From positions 49,963,726 to 50,027,725 of the forward strand of contig NC_060063.1 of NCBI RefSeq assembly GCF_020283565.1: 64,000 bases of DNA, given 5' to 3'. The notes beneath the pieces were generated by a model. The model searched no databases. It was not told the DNA's origin and saw only the letters and a program-made list of their open reading frames with translations. This stretch comes from Trifolium pratense (lineage: Eukaryota; Streptophyta; Magnoliopsida; Fabales; Fabaceae). The position numbers were made by a program, and so were the translations under genes. This document shows, one piece after another, positions 33,899 through 46,307 of the stretch (positions are counted from its first letter, which is position 1; each line of letters starts with the position of its first letter).

Positions 33899-35927
33899 AT
33901 GTCAGAATCCGAGGAGGTGGTAGAAGTGCAGGGTCCGGAGAAATTTGTGTTGGTCGACTGTATAACTGATCCTGCACTGGATTGGGTTGCTCCTGAGCCC
34001 CGGGGAATAGCTTCGGCGCTTACTCCCGAGGATCCTAAATTGCATACCACTGTCGAGCAGAGGAGAGCAAACGAGCCCAAACACTGGTCGACCCGTTTAC
34101 CCGGGGAGGATGAACGGGTGTGCTCGTCTTTTGACGGGCAGGCTTTTGCTATGTATGAGTTCGTCTTTAAAGAGATGGGACTTAGACTGCCGTTCAGCCC
34201 TTTTGCGGCAAGTGTTCTCAAAGCCTTGCAAGTGGCTCCGTCACAGCTGCACCCTAACTCCTGGTCGTTTATAATGGCGTTCGAGCATCTCTGCGTGTAT
34301 AAAGATGTTCGTCCCAGCCTTCCCCTCTTTTTTAGGATCTTCAAAATTCAACGCAAGCCGACGAAGGAAGTAGGACGAGCACCTCGTCAAAACTGGGTTT
34401 CGTTGAAGCATCACGAGGATGTCAAACTTTTTAAGATGTTCGTGGACTCCATTAAGGATTTTAAGGAGAGGTATTATATCGTCCGGCCAGAGTCTCCTTC
34501 TGCCCGGGAGAGTTTATTGGAACTTGAGGAAGATATAGATGAGCAAGGTGTTGCTCGTAAGGATGCCAGCGGGCAAGTCATACTTCGGGCAGTTCCTAAG
34601 TTCCCGTTGAGCTGGTCGTACACCCACTTCCGTAAGGAGCCTAAGGAGTATACAACCGGGGATGCAGATTTGTCTCCCGAGGACAAGGCTGCTTTTGAGA
34701 GTTTGAAGGCCTTTGTGGCCGGTTTTACTCCAGGGGTCTGGACGACTCGTAAGGGAGTTATAATAAGGGACGAACACGGGGAGCCGAAGACCTCTCCTCG
34801 ATATATTAATACTAGGACCCTCCTCAAGTGCAAAAATGCCGGGGAGGTTAAATTGTGTTTGGGTATTGTTTCCTTTCTTTTTAACTTAGAAAAATTTCTG
34901 TTATTGTTGTATGTATTCCTCGTCCTTTATTTAACTTGCTCGTCATATGTTTGCAGACAAAATGGAGACCATTGCTGAGCGGATGTTGAAGGCTAAGCAA
35001 AATGAGAAGGCGAGCAAGTCTGGCCAGTCGAAGAAGAAAACTGTTGCCAGAGCTTCCCAGGAGGTGAGGCCGGGGACCCCCTCCGTGCAGGTTATAGGAA
35101 CCTCGGTGGGAGTTTCGGATACCCCTACTTCCTCGGTTCGTCCACCTCCGGCAAAGAGATTTAGAGAAGAGGAAGCCGATGAAAATCCTACGGGCATGGG
35201 CGCATGCAGCAAGTTTCCAGTTCCCCGGTGCTACACGGTGGAGAAATTTTTGGAAAAATATCCTCCTGAGGTCTTTGATGCCGAGCGGTCAGCAATTCTT
35301 GACCAGGAGCCAGAGGTCCGTAAGCAGCAACATGCTCGTGACATGGCTGCTATGGTGCGAATGATCTCGAGCTCCCTTGTCCTTGGTGACGAGCGGGAGT
35401 CTCTACTCGAGCAGCTGAACAATGCCCGGACCAGGCACGAGCGAGCCAAAAGTCGGATCAACCAGCTCAAGATTGATGTGGATGATCTCAAGGAGAAGCA
35501 GAAACGTTGGGGTGACAAGGTGGAGGAGCACCGTCAAAGGAGAGAGGAGTTGGATGCTGCTCGGGCTGAGATTGAAAGGCTTACTGCTGCTATGGTGCCG
35601 GGCGAGAACGAGCACAAGGCTGCCGAGGGCTTGACTACCCGAGCAGACTTGGTCAAGGTGATTGCTCAGTTGTCCCATGACTTTGTTGAGGGCACTGAGT
35701 ATGCTTTTGATAATGCCATTCAGCAAATCAAGCTCCTCAACCCTGATGTGGATTTGGTGACCCGGGGAATGCATGTGAACGGGGAGGTCAAAGATGGCCA
35801 GATTGTTATCCCTGCTGGCCTAGCCGTCTCTGATGACGAGGAGGATGATGCTGAAGTGGTGCACGAGGAAGATCATGGAGACGAGCAGGGTGATGGGCAC
35901 GAGCAGGAGGATAGGTGCGAGGAGTAG
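33899..35927 (+). CDS. Copy B antisense gene of the Tat-like element, intact (644 aa)
   Basis: Exons 33899-34862 and 34957-35927 join across a 94-bp GT..AG intron (donor TTGG|GTATTG, acceptor TTTGCAG) into one 644-codon frame; unspliced, the first frame ends at 34978. The N-terminal half contains LRLPFSPFAASVLKALQVAP and SQLHPNSWSFIMAFEHLCVY, a conserved block of plant gypsy-type transposon proteins. The C-terminal half (about residues 430-560) is charged and probably coiled coil (RHERAKSRINQLKIDVDDLK). The tail is very acidic (DDEEDDAEVV.., ending HEQEDRCEE). A nearby TATA box on the same strand suggests independent transcription, antisense to pol. Role is unknown: some relatives resemble nuclear plant-mobile-domain proteins. 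The intron is my prediction. Confidence 0.7.
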
Positions 35928-36894
35928 ATGTCCCTGGCTTTTCTATTGTAATTTGTTTTGTCTTTTTGAATTTTGGGGCCTTTGAGCCATGGTTTGTAAT
36001 ATTGGAACAAGTGGGCTTTTGTCCCCGTTTTATTTTTATGACAATTCCGGGCAGGTGCCCGTTTATTTATCTATGCTTGTCTATAACTGCTCGTCTATAC
36101 CTGCTCGTATGTATGTTTCCTCGTCTTTTAACTTAGAAATTTTTATGAAATTTTGTTGTTTAAAATTTCAACCGGGGAGCCTCCCCGTCTCTTAACTTAG
36201 AAAATTTTACGAAATTTTGTTGTTTAAAATTTCAACCGGGGAGGTCTGGTCCCTACTTTTAACTTAGCAAAATTTTATGCTAATTTCTTGCTCAAAATCT
36301 GAGCCGGGGAGCTTGTCCCCATTTTAAACTTAACGAAATTTGCTGTTTAAACTTCGTGGCGGGGAGCTTATCTCCCCGTTATTGAGGTGCTCGTCTGGGC
36401 ATGCTGGTATGCTCATTCGAGCAAATTGGTGTGCTAAGTTTTGCCTGTTTATTTTTATGCATGTTTTGTATGCTTATCATATTTTTGCATGTATGAATGC
36501 TGCGCTCGTTGTTATTTTGCCGGGGAGGTTTCCCCTGCTTGATACTGAGCATGTTTTATTGAGGGTAGTTTCCTCTGTTTTGACTTAAACAGTTTAGGGA
36601 ACTGTATAAGCACTTAGAGTTGTTTCTAAGTTACGCGAATACGAGCACGCTAGTGTACCTTTCTTCGCAACCTGAACCTCCCATCGCGAGCTGGGTGCTA
36701 GGTCGTGGCACGGGGACGATGGGCTCGTTTCGAGAGTTATCCTCGTCTAGCAGGAGTTCCATTTCCCTTATGGTGAATTAGTTCCCCTGCTATGGTTTTA
36801 GATGAGCACGTGTGCCATGGTGCCCTCCGTTGTTTAAGGTGCTCGACTCGTTGTGTTCTGAAGTGCGAGCAGCCTTTTTTGGTGTGGCAATAAC
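35928..36894. other. Copy B spacer between antisense gene and pol
   Basis: This is the inverse of 27366-28332, with the hairpin repeats at 36165-36380. It would be a shared 3' region for two converging transcripts. No coding frame is credible. Confidence 0.6.
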
Positions 36895-39800
36895 TTAGCT
36901 GTAATATTGTTTCAATTTCTGGGCATTCCATGGTCGAGGAAGTTTCTTTCCTCGAAGGTCCTCGAGATAATATGCACCATTTTCTGTTTTGTCAATGACG
37001 CGGTATGGTCCTTCCCAATTGGGTGCAAGTTTGCCGCCCTGGGAATCTGCATTGCGTCTTAGGACGAGGCTTCCCACTTCGAATTCTCTTTTGATGACTT
37101 TGGTGTCATGCCGGGCAGCTATTTTCTGCTTCAGGGTGGCCTCCTTTAAGGAAGCTCCTGTTCGAATTTCTTCGACGAGGTCAAGCTCCTCTCGAAGTCT
37201 TCGTCATTTTGCTCCTCGTCTAGAGGTTGCTCAGTCCGACGAGATGGTTCCCCAATCTCTACGGGGATAACTGCCTCCGTTCCATATACCATTCGGAAGG
37301 GGGTCTCTCCGGTTGTGGAGTGTGGGGTTGTTCGATAGGCCCAGAGTACATTGTCAAGCTCTTCGACCCATTTCTTTTTGTTTTGGTCGAGTCTTCTTCG
37401 TAACCCTCTCAGGATTACTCTGTTGGCTGCTTCAGCTTGCCCGTTGGTTTGGGGGTGCTCGACCGATGTGAAGTGCTGTTTGGTGCCCAGGGCAACAAGG
37501 AATGCTTGAAAATCTTTGTCTGTAAACTGTGTTCCGTTGTCTGTGACTACCACCTGTGGTATTCCGAATCTAGCTAGCACATTTCTTTTGAAGAAGCGCA
37601 GGATTCTGAGCGATGTGATGTCGGAGAGGGGTTCGGCTTCCACCCACTTTGTGAAGTAGTCCACTGCTACTATTAGGTAGCGATTTTGATAAAGTCCTTT
37701 GGTAAAAGGACCAAGTAAGTCCATGCCCCACCAGGCGAAGGGCCAGGGGGAAGACAAAGATTTTAGTTCTTGAGGGGGAGCTAAGTGCATATCCCCATGC
37801 CTTTGGCATTTGTCACATTTTTTTACGTGGTCTTTGGCGTCCTGTTGCATAGTAGGCCAATAGTATCCTGCTCGTAGGGCTTTCCTGGCAAGTGATCTCC
37901 CTCCCAGGTGCTGAGCGTTAATGCCCTCGTGGACTTCGCGCAGGATGTAATCTGCTGTGTCCTCGTCCACACATTTTAGGAGAGGAATGGAAAATCCTCT
38001 CCTGTATAATTTTCCGTCGAGGATGACGTAGGAGCAGGCTCTTCGTCTGACTACAGCTGCTTGTTTCTGGTCGTCAGGGAGAGTTCCGTGCTCGAGGAAG
38101 TTGTACACTGGAGTCATCCAACAGTCTTTATCGCCAATGACGTTTATGTCCACAACCTTGTTTGGTTTTTCTATGCTTGGACGAGGGAGTATCTCTTGGA
38201 TGACAGATTTGTTTCCGCCCTTCCTTTTTGTGCTTGCCAGCTTGGACAGGATATCTGCCCTTTTGTTGTGTTCGCGGGGAACATGTAATATTTCAACAGA
38301 GTTGAACTTTGTGATCTTTTCCTTTACTAGCACTAGGTATTCAGAGAGGTTATCATTTTTGGTCTGATACTCTCCTAGCACCTGCGAGGCGACTAGTTGT
38401 GAGTCTGTGTAGATTTTTATCTCCTTGGCTTGAACGTCCTCGGCCAAACGTAGTCCAGCGAGGAATGCTTCATATTCTGCTTGGTTGTTTGAAGTTGGGA
38501 AGGATAGTGCTAGGGACACCTCGATTAGTAAGCCATTCTCATTTTCAAGAATGATGCCTGCACCTGCTCCTGTGGCGCTTGATGCTCCGTCCACAAAGAT
38601 TGTCCATTTATCTGCTCCGTCCACTGTAGGGGAGGAGCTCGTCATCTCTGCGACGAAGTCAGCTAGGACTTGGGCTTTTAGAGCTTTTCTGCTCTCGTAA
38701 CGAATGTCGAATTCTGAGAGTTCGAGGGACCATTTGAGCATCCTGCCCGCCATATCTGGTCGACCAAGCAAAGATTTGATTGGTTGGTCTGTTCGGACCA
38801 CAACTGTATGAGCCAAGAAATAATGTCTTAGTCTCCTCGCAGCATAAACTAGTGCAAGGGCTATTTTTTCAATTTGTTGGTACCTTAGTTCAGGACCCTG
38901 CAAGGCTTTGCTCGTAAAGTATACTGGTTTCTGCCCTTCGTTTGTCTCACGAATAAGAGCTGCACTTACAGCCTCTGAGGCGACGGAAAGGTACAGGTAT
39001 AATACCTCCTCGTTATTTGGTCGTGAGAGGACAGGTGGCTCTGATAAGGCCTTTTTCAAATGTTGGAGAGCTTGCTCGCACTCATCTGTCCATTCGAAGA
39101 CTGCTTCTTTCTTTAGTAATTTGAAAAAGGGAAGTGCATGTTGTGCTGATTTGGATACAAATCTGGAAAGCGATGTTAGCATTCCATTAAGAGTTTGTAT
39201 GGACTTCTTATCGCTCGGAGTGGGGAGCTCGGCAAAAGCTCTGCACTTGTCAGGGTTGGCTTCAATTCCTCGCTCGGTTAGGTAAAACCCCAGGAATTTT
39301 CCTGCTCGGACCCCGAAGGTGCACTTCTCTGGATTGAATCTCATTTTGTATTTCCTGGCCTGCTCGAACACCTTTCGAAGGTGCACGACATGGTCGAGTT
39401 CCTCGGGGGATTTTACGATCATGTCGTCCATGTATACCTCGAGCATGTCTCCTATTTGTCATCGGAAGACTTTGTTCATCATTCGCTGGTATGTGGCTCC
39501 TGCATTTTTGAGACCGAAGGGCATTACGTTGTAGTAATAGTTGCCCGGCTCAGTCATGAAAGCTGTTTTTTCTCTATCTGCCACTGCCATTGGAATTTGG
39601 TTATAACCTGAATAAGCATCCATAAAAGATAACAATTTAAAGCCAGAAGAATTATCAACAAGTCTATCAATGCAAGGTAAGGGATAAGAGTCTTTAGGGC
39701 AAACCCTGTTAAGATCGGTATAGTCACAACACATCCTCCACTTTCCATTAGATTTTTTGACAAGTACAACGTTGGACAGCCAGGTTGTATACCTGGCCTC

Positions 39801-41276
39801 CGAAATGAAATTTGCCTCTAAGAGGTCTTTTACAGCTTTTTCTGCAGCCTCCGATTTCTCAGGAGACTGCCTACGCCTACGTTGTACAATGGGAAGTGCA
39901 GCAGGATCAATAGTCAGCTGGTGACATGCTATGTTGGGGTCCAAGCCGGGCATCTCGGAAGCGTGCCAGGCGAACAGATCAGCATTTTCCTTCAAGCAGG
40001 CTTCAAGTTGCTTCCTAGCAAGTTCGGGGAGCCCAGTCCCAATCTTCACTGCCCTGCTCGGGTCTTCTCCGAAGGGCATCAGCTCGAACTCCCCGTCTGG
40101 AACTGGACGACGGTGCTCTTGGCTTGCCTCGTCGTCTTGCTTCTTCTCTTTGCGGAGCTTCTTCTTATCCTTGTTTTCCTGTTTGGAGAAGCGGCTGTCG
40201 AGGTCGATGGAGCTGATTTCTGGCAAGGGCAGGCAAGTTTTTGTCTTGGACTTCTTGGACTCGGGGAGCTGCCCGATATATTCATTTCCTTTGGAGGACG
40301 CATTGAAGACTCTCCTTGCAGCTTCAATGTCTCCATGCAGTGTCGCAACTTGGCCTTTGTGAGTATAATACTTCATCTTGAGGTGGGCAGTTGAAGGGAC
40401 AGCCATTAAGTCAGCAATAGCTGTCCGGCCCAGGATGCACTGGTAGAGAGAAAGGCAGTCTACTACCAGGAATTTCACTTTGATGGTTTTCGAAGTTTCT
40501 TCAGAGCCAACGGTGACTAGCAGGTCTACATATCCCCATGGCTTAGTTGTTGCTCCATTAAATCCGGAGAGATCAGATCCAAAGTAAGGGGTGAGGTAGG
40601 TCTCATCTAGTTGCAGAGTCTTGAAAAGTTGGGAATACATGATATCACAGGAGCTTCCTTGGTCGACCAGTACCCTGCGGACGTCCATATTTGCCATGTC
40701 CACTCTGATGAGCAGGGGTATCTGGGAGTTTGCAGTTCCACCGGGCAGCTCTTCCATATAGAAGGCTAAGGGCTTTGATTGCCCTCTCGGTTTATCCAAA
40801 GTTGCATTCAGGTTGGAGGAGCCATCTATCAATTCTTCAAATTTTCTCTTGATGGATCCCACAGTCTGTTTGTCAAAACCTCCACCAGAGATAACCATAG
40901 CTTGGGCAAGTGCGTCCCATTTGTTCAGTGTGGGAGCAACATAGGTGTCGTCCAAGTAGTCAGGGACAAAGAAGTCTTCAGGTCTGGAGATGGCAAGGGC
41001 AACTGGCTTGTGCCCGGATTTTTCTGGTGCAGCTTCTTCGGTGTTGCTGGTCTCAGCAGCTTCTGCCCGGGGAGCATTGCCCCTCTTGACGTATTGTTTG
41101 ATTTGCCCATTTCTAATCAAAATTTCAATGGCGTCTTTCAATTGGATGCAGTCGTCAGTCAGATGGCCGTAGCCTTTGTGGTACTTGCAGTATCTGCTCT
41201 TGTCTTGGCCAGGCTTTGAGGGTTGTTGTCTTGGAAATTTAATTCCTGCTTTAGTGAACTCAGCTGAGTTGCACTC
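36895..41276 (-). pseudogene. Copy B gag-pol polyprotein with opal stop and frameshift
   Basis: Reading leftwards from 41276, it includes part of gag with the zinc-knuckle-like CKYHKGYGHLTDDC (absent from copy A), then protease, RT, two RNase H domains and integrase as in A. A GGA codon is TGA at 39459-39461, just before LEVYMDD. A one-base deletion near 37198 (GTGC reduced to GTC) shifts the frame after EEQNDE, so the last ~115 residues are lost. The integrase core residues themselves are intact. Trp is kept at the site of the copy A amber codon. Confidence 0.9.
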
Positions 41277-41304
41277 CACCTTGTCACCCCAACGTTTCTG
41301 CTTC
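41274..41304 (+). other. 31-bp templated patch at the B/C junction
   Basis: CTCCACCTTGTCACCCCAAC.. here matches a 31-bp run inside the antisense gene (about 28735-28765 in A and 46709-46739 in C, same orientation). It overlaps the end of the B gag arm by CTC and is followed by CCAATTGCCC, a string also found beside the primer-binding site of A. This is a copied insert joining two inverted arms. Confidence 0.85.
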
Positions 41305-41370
41305 CAATTGCCCTTCGGAAAATTTCAAGCTGCAGATGCTGCCCGTTATGGGCGAGCAGGAAACAGCTAA

Positions 41371-44300
41371 CCTGCTCCTCGTTCAAATGCTGAACAGTCC
41401 AGCCGGGGAGGAGGAAGACGAAGAGGCGAAAGACCTAGAGAGCCCCGTGGACCTCCCAGCACATTCAGCGACTATACTCCCCTTAGTAAAACTCGGGAAG
41501 AAATTTGGAAAGAGTGCAACTCAGCTGAGTTCACTAAAGCAAGAATTAAATTTCCAAGACAACAACCCTCAAAGCCTGGCCAAGACAAGAGCAGATACTG
41601 CAAGTACCACAAAGGCTACGGCCATCTGACTGACGACTGCATCCAATTGAAAGACGCCATTGAAATTTTGATTAGAAATGGGCAAATCAAACAATACGTC
41701 AAGAGGGGCAATGCTCCCCGGGCAGAAGCTGCTGAGACCAGCAACACCGAAGAAGCTGCACCAGAAAAATCCGGGCACAAGCCAGTTGCCCTTGCCATCT
41801 CCAGACCTGAAGACTTCTTTGTCCCTGACTACTTGGACGACACCTATGTTGCTCCCACACTGAACAAATGGGACGCACTTGCCCAAGCTATGGTTATCTC
41901 TTGTGGAGGTTTTGACAAACAGACTGTGGGATCCATCAAGAGAAAATTTGAAGAATTGATAGATGGCTCCTCCAACCTGAATGCAACTTTGGATAAACCG
42001 AGAGGGCAATCAAAGCCCTTAGCCTTCTATATGGAAGAGCTGCCCGGTGGAACTGCAAACTCCCAGATACCCCTGCTCATCAGAGTGGACATGGCAAATA
42101 TGGACGTCCGCAGGGTACTGGTCGACCAAGGAAGCTCCTGTGATATCATGTATTCCCAACTTTTCAAGACTCTGCAACTAGATGAGACCTACCTCACCCC
42201 TTACTTTGGATATGATCTCTCCGGATTTAATGGAGCAACAACTAAGCCATGGGGATATGTAGACCTGCTAGTCACCGTTGGCTCTGAAGAAACTTCGAAA
42301 ACCATCAAAGTGAAATTCCTGGTAGTAGACTGCCCTTCTCTCTACCAGTGCATCCTGGGCCGGACAGCTATTGCTGACTTAATGGCTGTCCCTTCAACTG
42401 CCCACCTCAAGATGAAGTATTATACTCACAAAGGCCAAGTTGCGACACTGCATGGAGACATTGAAGCTGCAAGGAGAGTCTTCAATGCGTCCTCCAAAGG
42501 AAATGAATATATCGGGCAGCTCCCCGAGTCCAAGAAGTCCAAGACAAAAACTTCCCTGCCCTTGCCAGAAATCAGCTCCATTGACCTCGACAGCCGCTTC
42601 TCCAAACAGGAAAACAAGGATGAGAAGAAGCTCCGCAAAGAGAAGAAGGAAGACGACGAGGCAAGCCAAGAGCACCGTCGTCCAGTTCCAGACGGGGAGT
42701 TCGAGCTGATGCCCTTCGGAGAAGACCCGAGCAGGGCAGTGAAGATTGGGACTGGGCTCCCCGAACTTGCTAGGAAGCAACTTGAAGCCTGCTTGAAGGA
42801 AAATGCTGATCTGTTCGCCTGGCACGCTTCCGAGATGCCCGGCTTGGACCCCAACATAGCATGTCACCAGCTGACTATTGATCCTGCTGCACTTCCCATT
42901 GTACAACGTAGGCGTAGGCAGTCTCCTGAGAAATCGGAGGCTGCAGAAAAAGCTGTAAAAGACCTCTTAGAGGCAAATTTCATTTCGGAGGCCAGGTATA
43001 CAACCTGGCTGTCCAACGTTGTACTTGTCAAAAAATCTAATGGAAAGTGGAGGATGTGTTGTGACTATACCGATCTTAACAGGGCTTGCCCTAAAGACTC
43101 TTATCCCTTACCTTGCATTGATAGACTTGTTGATAATTCTTCTGGCTTTAAATTGTTATCTTTTATGGATGCTTATTCAGGTTATAACCAAATTCCAATG
43201 GCAGTGGCAGATAGAGAAAAAACAGCTTTCATGACTGAGTCGGGCAACTATTACTACAACGTAATGCCCTTCGGTCTCAAAAATGCAGGAGCCACATACC
43301 AGCGAATGATGAACAAAGTCTTCCGAGGACAAATAAGAGACATGCTCGAGGTATACATGGACGACATGATCGTAAAATCCCCCGAGGAACTCGACCATGT
43401 CGTGCACCTTCGAAAGGTGTTCGAGCAGGCCAGGAAATACAAAATGAGATTCAATCCAGAGAAGTGCACCTTCGGGGTCCGAGCAGGAAAATTCCTGGGG
43501 TTTTACCTAACCGAGCGAGGAATTGAAGCCAACCCTGACAAGTGCAGAGCTTTTACCGAGCTCCCCACTCCGAGCGATAAGAAGTCCATACAAACTCTTA
43601 ATGGAATGCTAACATCGCTTTCCAGATTTGTATCCAAATCAGCACAACATGCACTTCCCTTTTTCAAATTACTAAAGAAAGAAGCAGTCTTCGAATGGAC
43701 AGATGAGTGCGAGCAAGCTCTCCAACATTTGAAAAAGGCCTTATCAGAGCCACCTGTCCTCTCACGACCAAATAACGAGGAGGTATTATACCTGTACCTT
43801 TCCGTCGCCTCAGAGGCTGTAAGTGCAGCTCTTATTCGTGAGACAAACGAAGGGCAGAAACCAGTATACTTTACGAGCAAAGCCTTGCAGGGTCCTAAAC
43901 TAAGGTACCAACAAATTGAAAAAATAGCCCTTGCACTAGTTTATGCTGCGAGGAGACTAAGACATTATTTCTTGGCTCATACAGTTGTGGTCCGAACAGA
44001 CCAACCAATCAAATCTTTGCTTGGCCGACCAGATATGGCGGGCAGGATGCTCAAATGGTCCCTCGAACTCTCAGAATTCGACATTCGTTACGAGAGCAGA
44101 AAAGCTCTAAAAGCCCAAGTCCTAGCTGACTTCGTCGCAGAGATGACGAGCTCCTCCCCTACAGTGGACGGAGCAGATAAGTGGACAATCTTTGTGGACG
44201 GAGCATCAAGCGCCACAGGAGCAGGTGCAGGCATCATTCTTGAAAATGAAAATGGCTTACTAATCGAGGTGTCCCTAGCACTATCCTTCCCAACTTCAAA

Positions 44301-45894
44301 TAACCAAGCATAATATGAAGCATTCCTCGGTGGACTACGTTTGGCCGAGGACGTTCAAGCCAAGGAGATAAAAATCTACACAGACTCACAACTAGTCGCC
44401 TCGCAGGTGCTAGGAGAGTATCAGACCAAAAATGATAACCTCTCTGAATACCTAGTGCTAGTAAAGGAAAAGATCACAAAGTTCAACTCTGTTGAAATAT
44501 TACATGTTCCCCGCGAACACAACAAAAGGGCAGATATCCTGTCCAAGCTGGCAAGCACAAAAAGGAAGGGCGGAAACAAATCTGTCATCCAAGAGATACT
44601 CCCTCGTCCAAGCATAGAAAAACCAAACAAGGTTGTGGACATAAACATCATTGGCGATAAAGACTGTTGGATGACTCCAGTGTACAACTTCCTCGAGCAC
44701 GGAACTCTCCCTGACGACCAGAAACAAGCAGCTGTAGTCAGACGAAGAGCCTGCTCCTACGTCATCCTCGACGGAAAATTATACAGGAGAGGATTTTTCA
44801 TTCCTCTCCTAAAATGTGTGGACGAGGACACAGCAGATTACATCCTGCGCGAAGTCCACGAGGGCATTAACGCCCAGCACCTGGGAGGGAGATCACTTGC
44901 CAGGAAAGCCCTACGAGCAGGATACTATTGGCCTACTATGCAACAGGACGCCAAAGACCACGTAAAAAAATGTGACAAATGCCAAAGGCATGGGGATATG
45001 CACTTAGCTCCCCCTCAAGAACTAAAATCTTTGTCTTCCCCCTGGCCCTTCGCCTGGTGGGGCATGGACTTACTTGGTCCTTTTACCAAAGGACTTTATC
45101 AAAATCGCTACCTAATAGTAGCAGTGGACTACTTCAAAAAGTGGGTGGAAGCCGAACCCCTCTCCGACATCACATCGCTCAGAATCCTGCGCTTCTTCAA
45201 AAGAAATGTGCTAGCTAGATTCGGAATACCACAGGTGGTAGTCACAGACAACGGAACACAGTTTACAGACAAAGATTTTCAAGCATTCCTTGTTGCCCTG
45301 GGCACCAAACAACACTTCACATCGGTCGAGCACCCCCAAACCAACGGGCAAGCTGAAGCAGCCAACAGAGTAATCCTGAGAGGGTTACGAAGAAGACTCG
45401 ACCAAAACAAAAAGAAATGGGTCGAAGAGCTTGACAATGTACTCTGGGCCTATCGAACAACCCCACACTCCACAACCGGAGAGACCCCCTTCCGAATGGT
45501 ATATGGAACGGAGGCAGTTATCCCCGTAGAGATTGGGGAACCATCTCGTCGGACTGAGCAACCTCTAGACGAGGAGCAAAATGACGAAGCACTTCGAGAG
45601 GAGCTTGACCTCGTCGAAGAAATTCGAACAGGAGCTTCCTTAAAGGAGGCCACCCTGAAGCAGAAAATAGCTGCCCGGCATGACACCAAAGTCATCAAAA
45701 GAGAATTCGAAGTAGGAAGCCTCGTCCTAAGACGCAATGCAGATTCCCAGGGCGGCAAACTTGCACCCAATTGGGAAGGACCATACCGCGTCATTGACAA
45801 AACAGAAAATGGTGCATACTATCTCGAGGACCTTCGAGGAAAGAAACTTCCTCGACCTTGGAATGCCCAGAAATTGAAACAATATTACAGCTAA
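41371..45894 (+). pseudogene. Copy C gag-pol polyprotein with ochre stop
   Basis: The frame is open from 41371, just after a TAA in the gag linker, through an Arg/Gly-rich gag segment (SRGGGRRRGERPREPRG), SDYTPLSKTREEIWKECNSA and CKYHKGYGHLTDDC, then protease, RT, both RNase H domains and integrase. A single GAA to TAA change at 44311-44313 (NNQA*YEAF) splits it inside the second RNase H. The same frame then continues to 45894, including TDNGTQF and GQAEAANR. One residue differs in the integrase (DYFKKWVEA for DYFTKWVEA). This is the least damaged pol of the three. Confidence 0.9.
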
Positions 45895-46307
45895 GTTATT
45901 GCCACACCAAAAAAGTAGGGACCAGACCTCCCCGGTTGAAATTTTAAACAACAAAATTTCGTAAAATTTTCTAAGTTAAGAGACGGGGAGGCTCCCCGGT
46001 TGAAATTTTAAACAACAAAATTTCGTAAAATTTTCTAAGTTAAGAGACGGGGAGGCTCCCCGGTTGAAATTTTAAACAACAAAATTTCATAAAAATTTCT
46101 AAGTTAAAAGACGAGGAAACATACATACGAGCAGGTATAGACGAGCAGTTATAGACAAGCATAGATAAATAAACGGGCACCTGCCCGGAATTGTCATAAA
46201 AATAAAACGGGGACAAAAGCCCACTTGTTCCAATATTACAAACCATGGCTCAAAGGCCCCAAAATTCAAAAAGACAAAACAAATTACAATAGAAAAGCCA
46301 GGGACAT
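45895..46307. other. Copy C spacer, shortened
   Basis: After CACACCAAAAAA the sequence jumps to GTAGGGACCAGACCTCCCCG, removing about 620 bp present in A and B. One hairpin unit with AAATTTTAAACAACAAAATT is duplicated. Confidence 0.7.

Larger units (their letters stand above)
32079..41276 (-). mobile_element. Element copy B, inverted, lacking 5' LTR
   Basis: This copy mirrors copy A about position 32074 and mirrors copy C about 41394. It runs from the 3' LTR back to the middle of gag and stops at 41276, with no 5' LTR, primer-binding site or target duplication of its own. It shares with C, against A, one extra unit in each of the two upstream repeat regions. Confidence 0.9.

Noticed and set aside
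32079..41276. Copy B as a separate insertion nested in a single A/C element
   Set aside because: It has one LTR only, no target duplication, and both of its edges are palindromic or microhomology junctions. A and C also overlap in content, so removing B does not restore one element.
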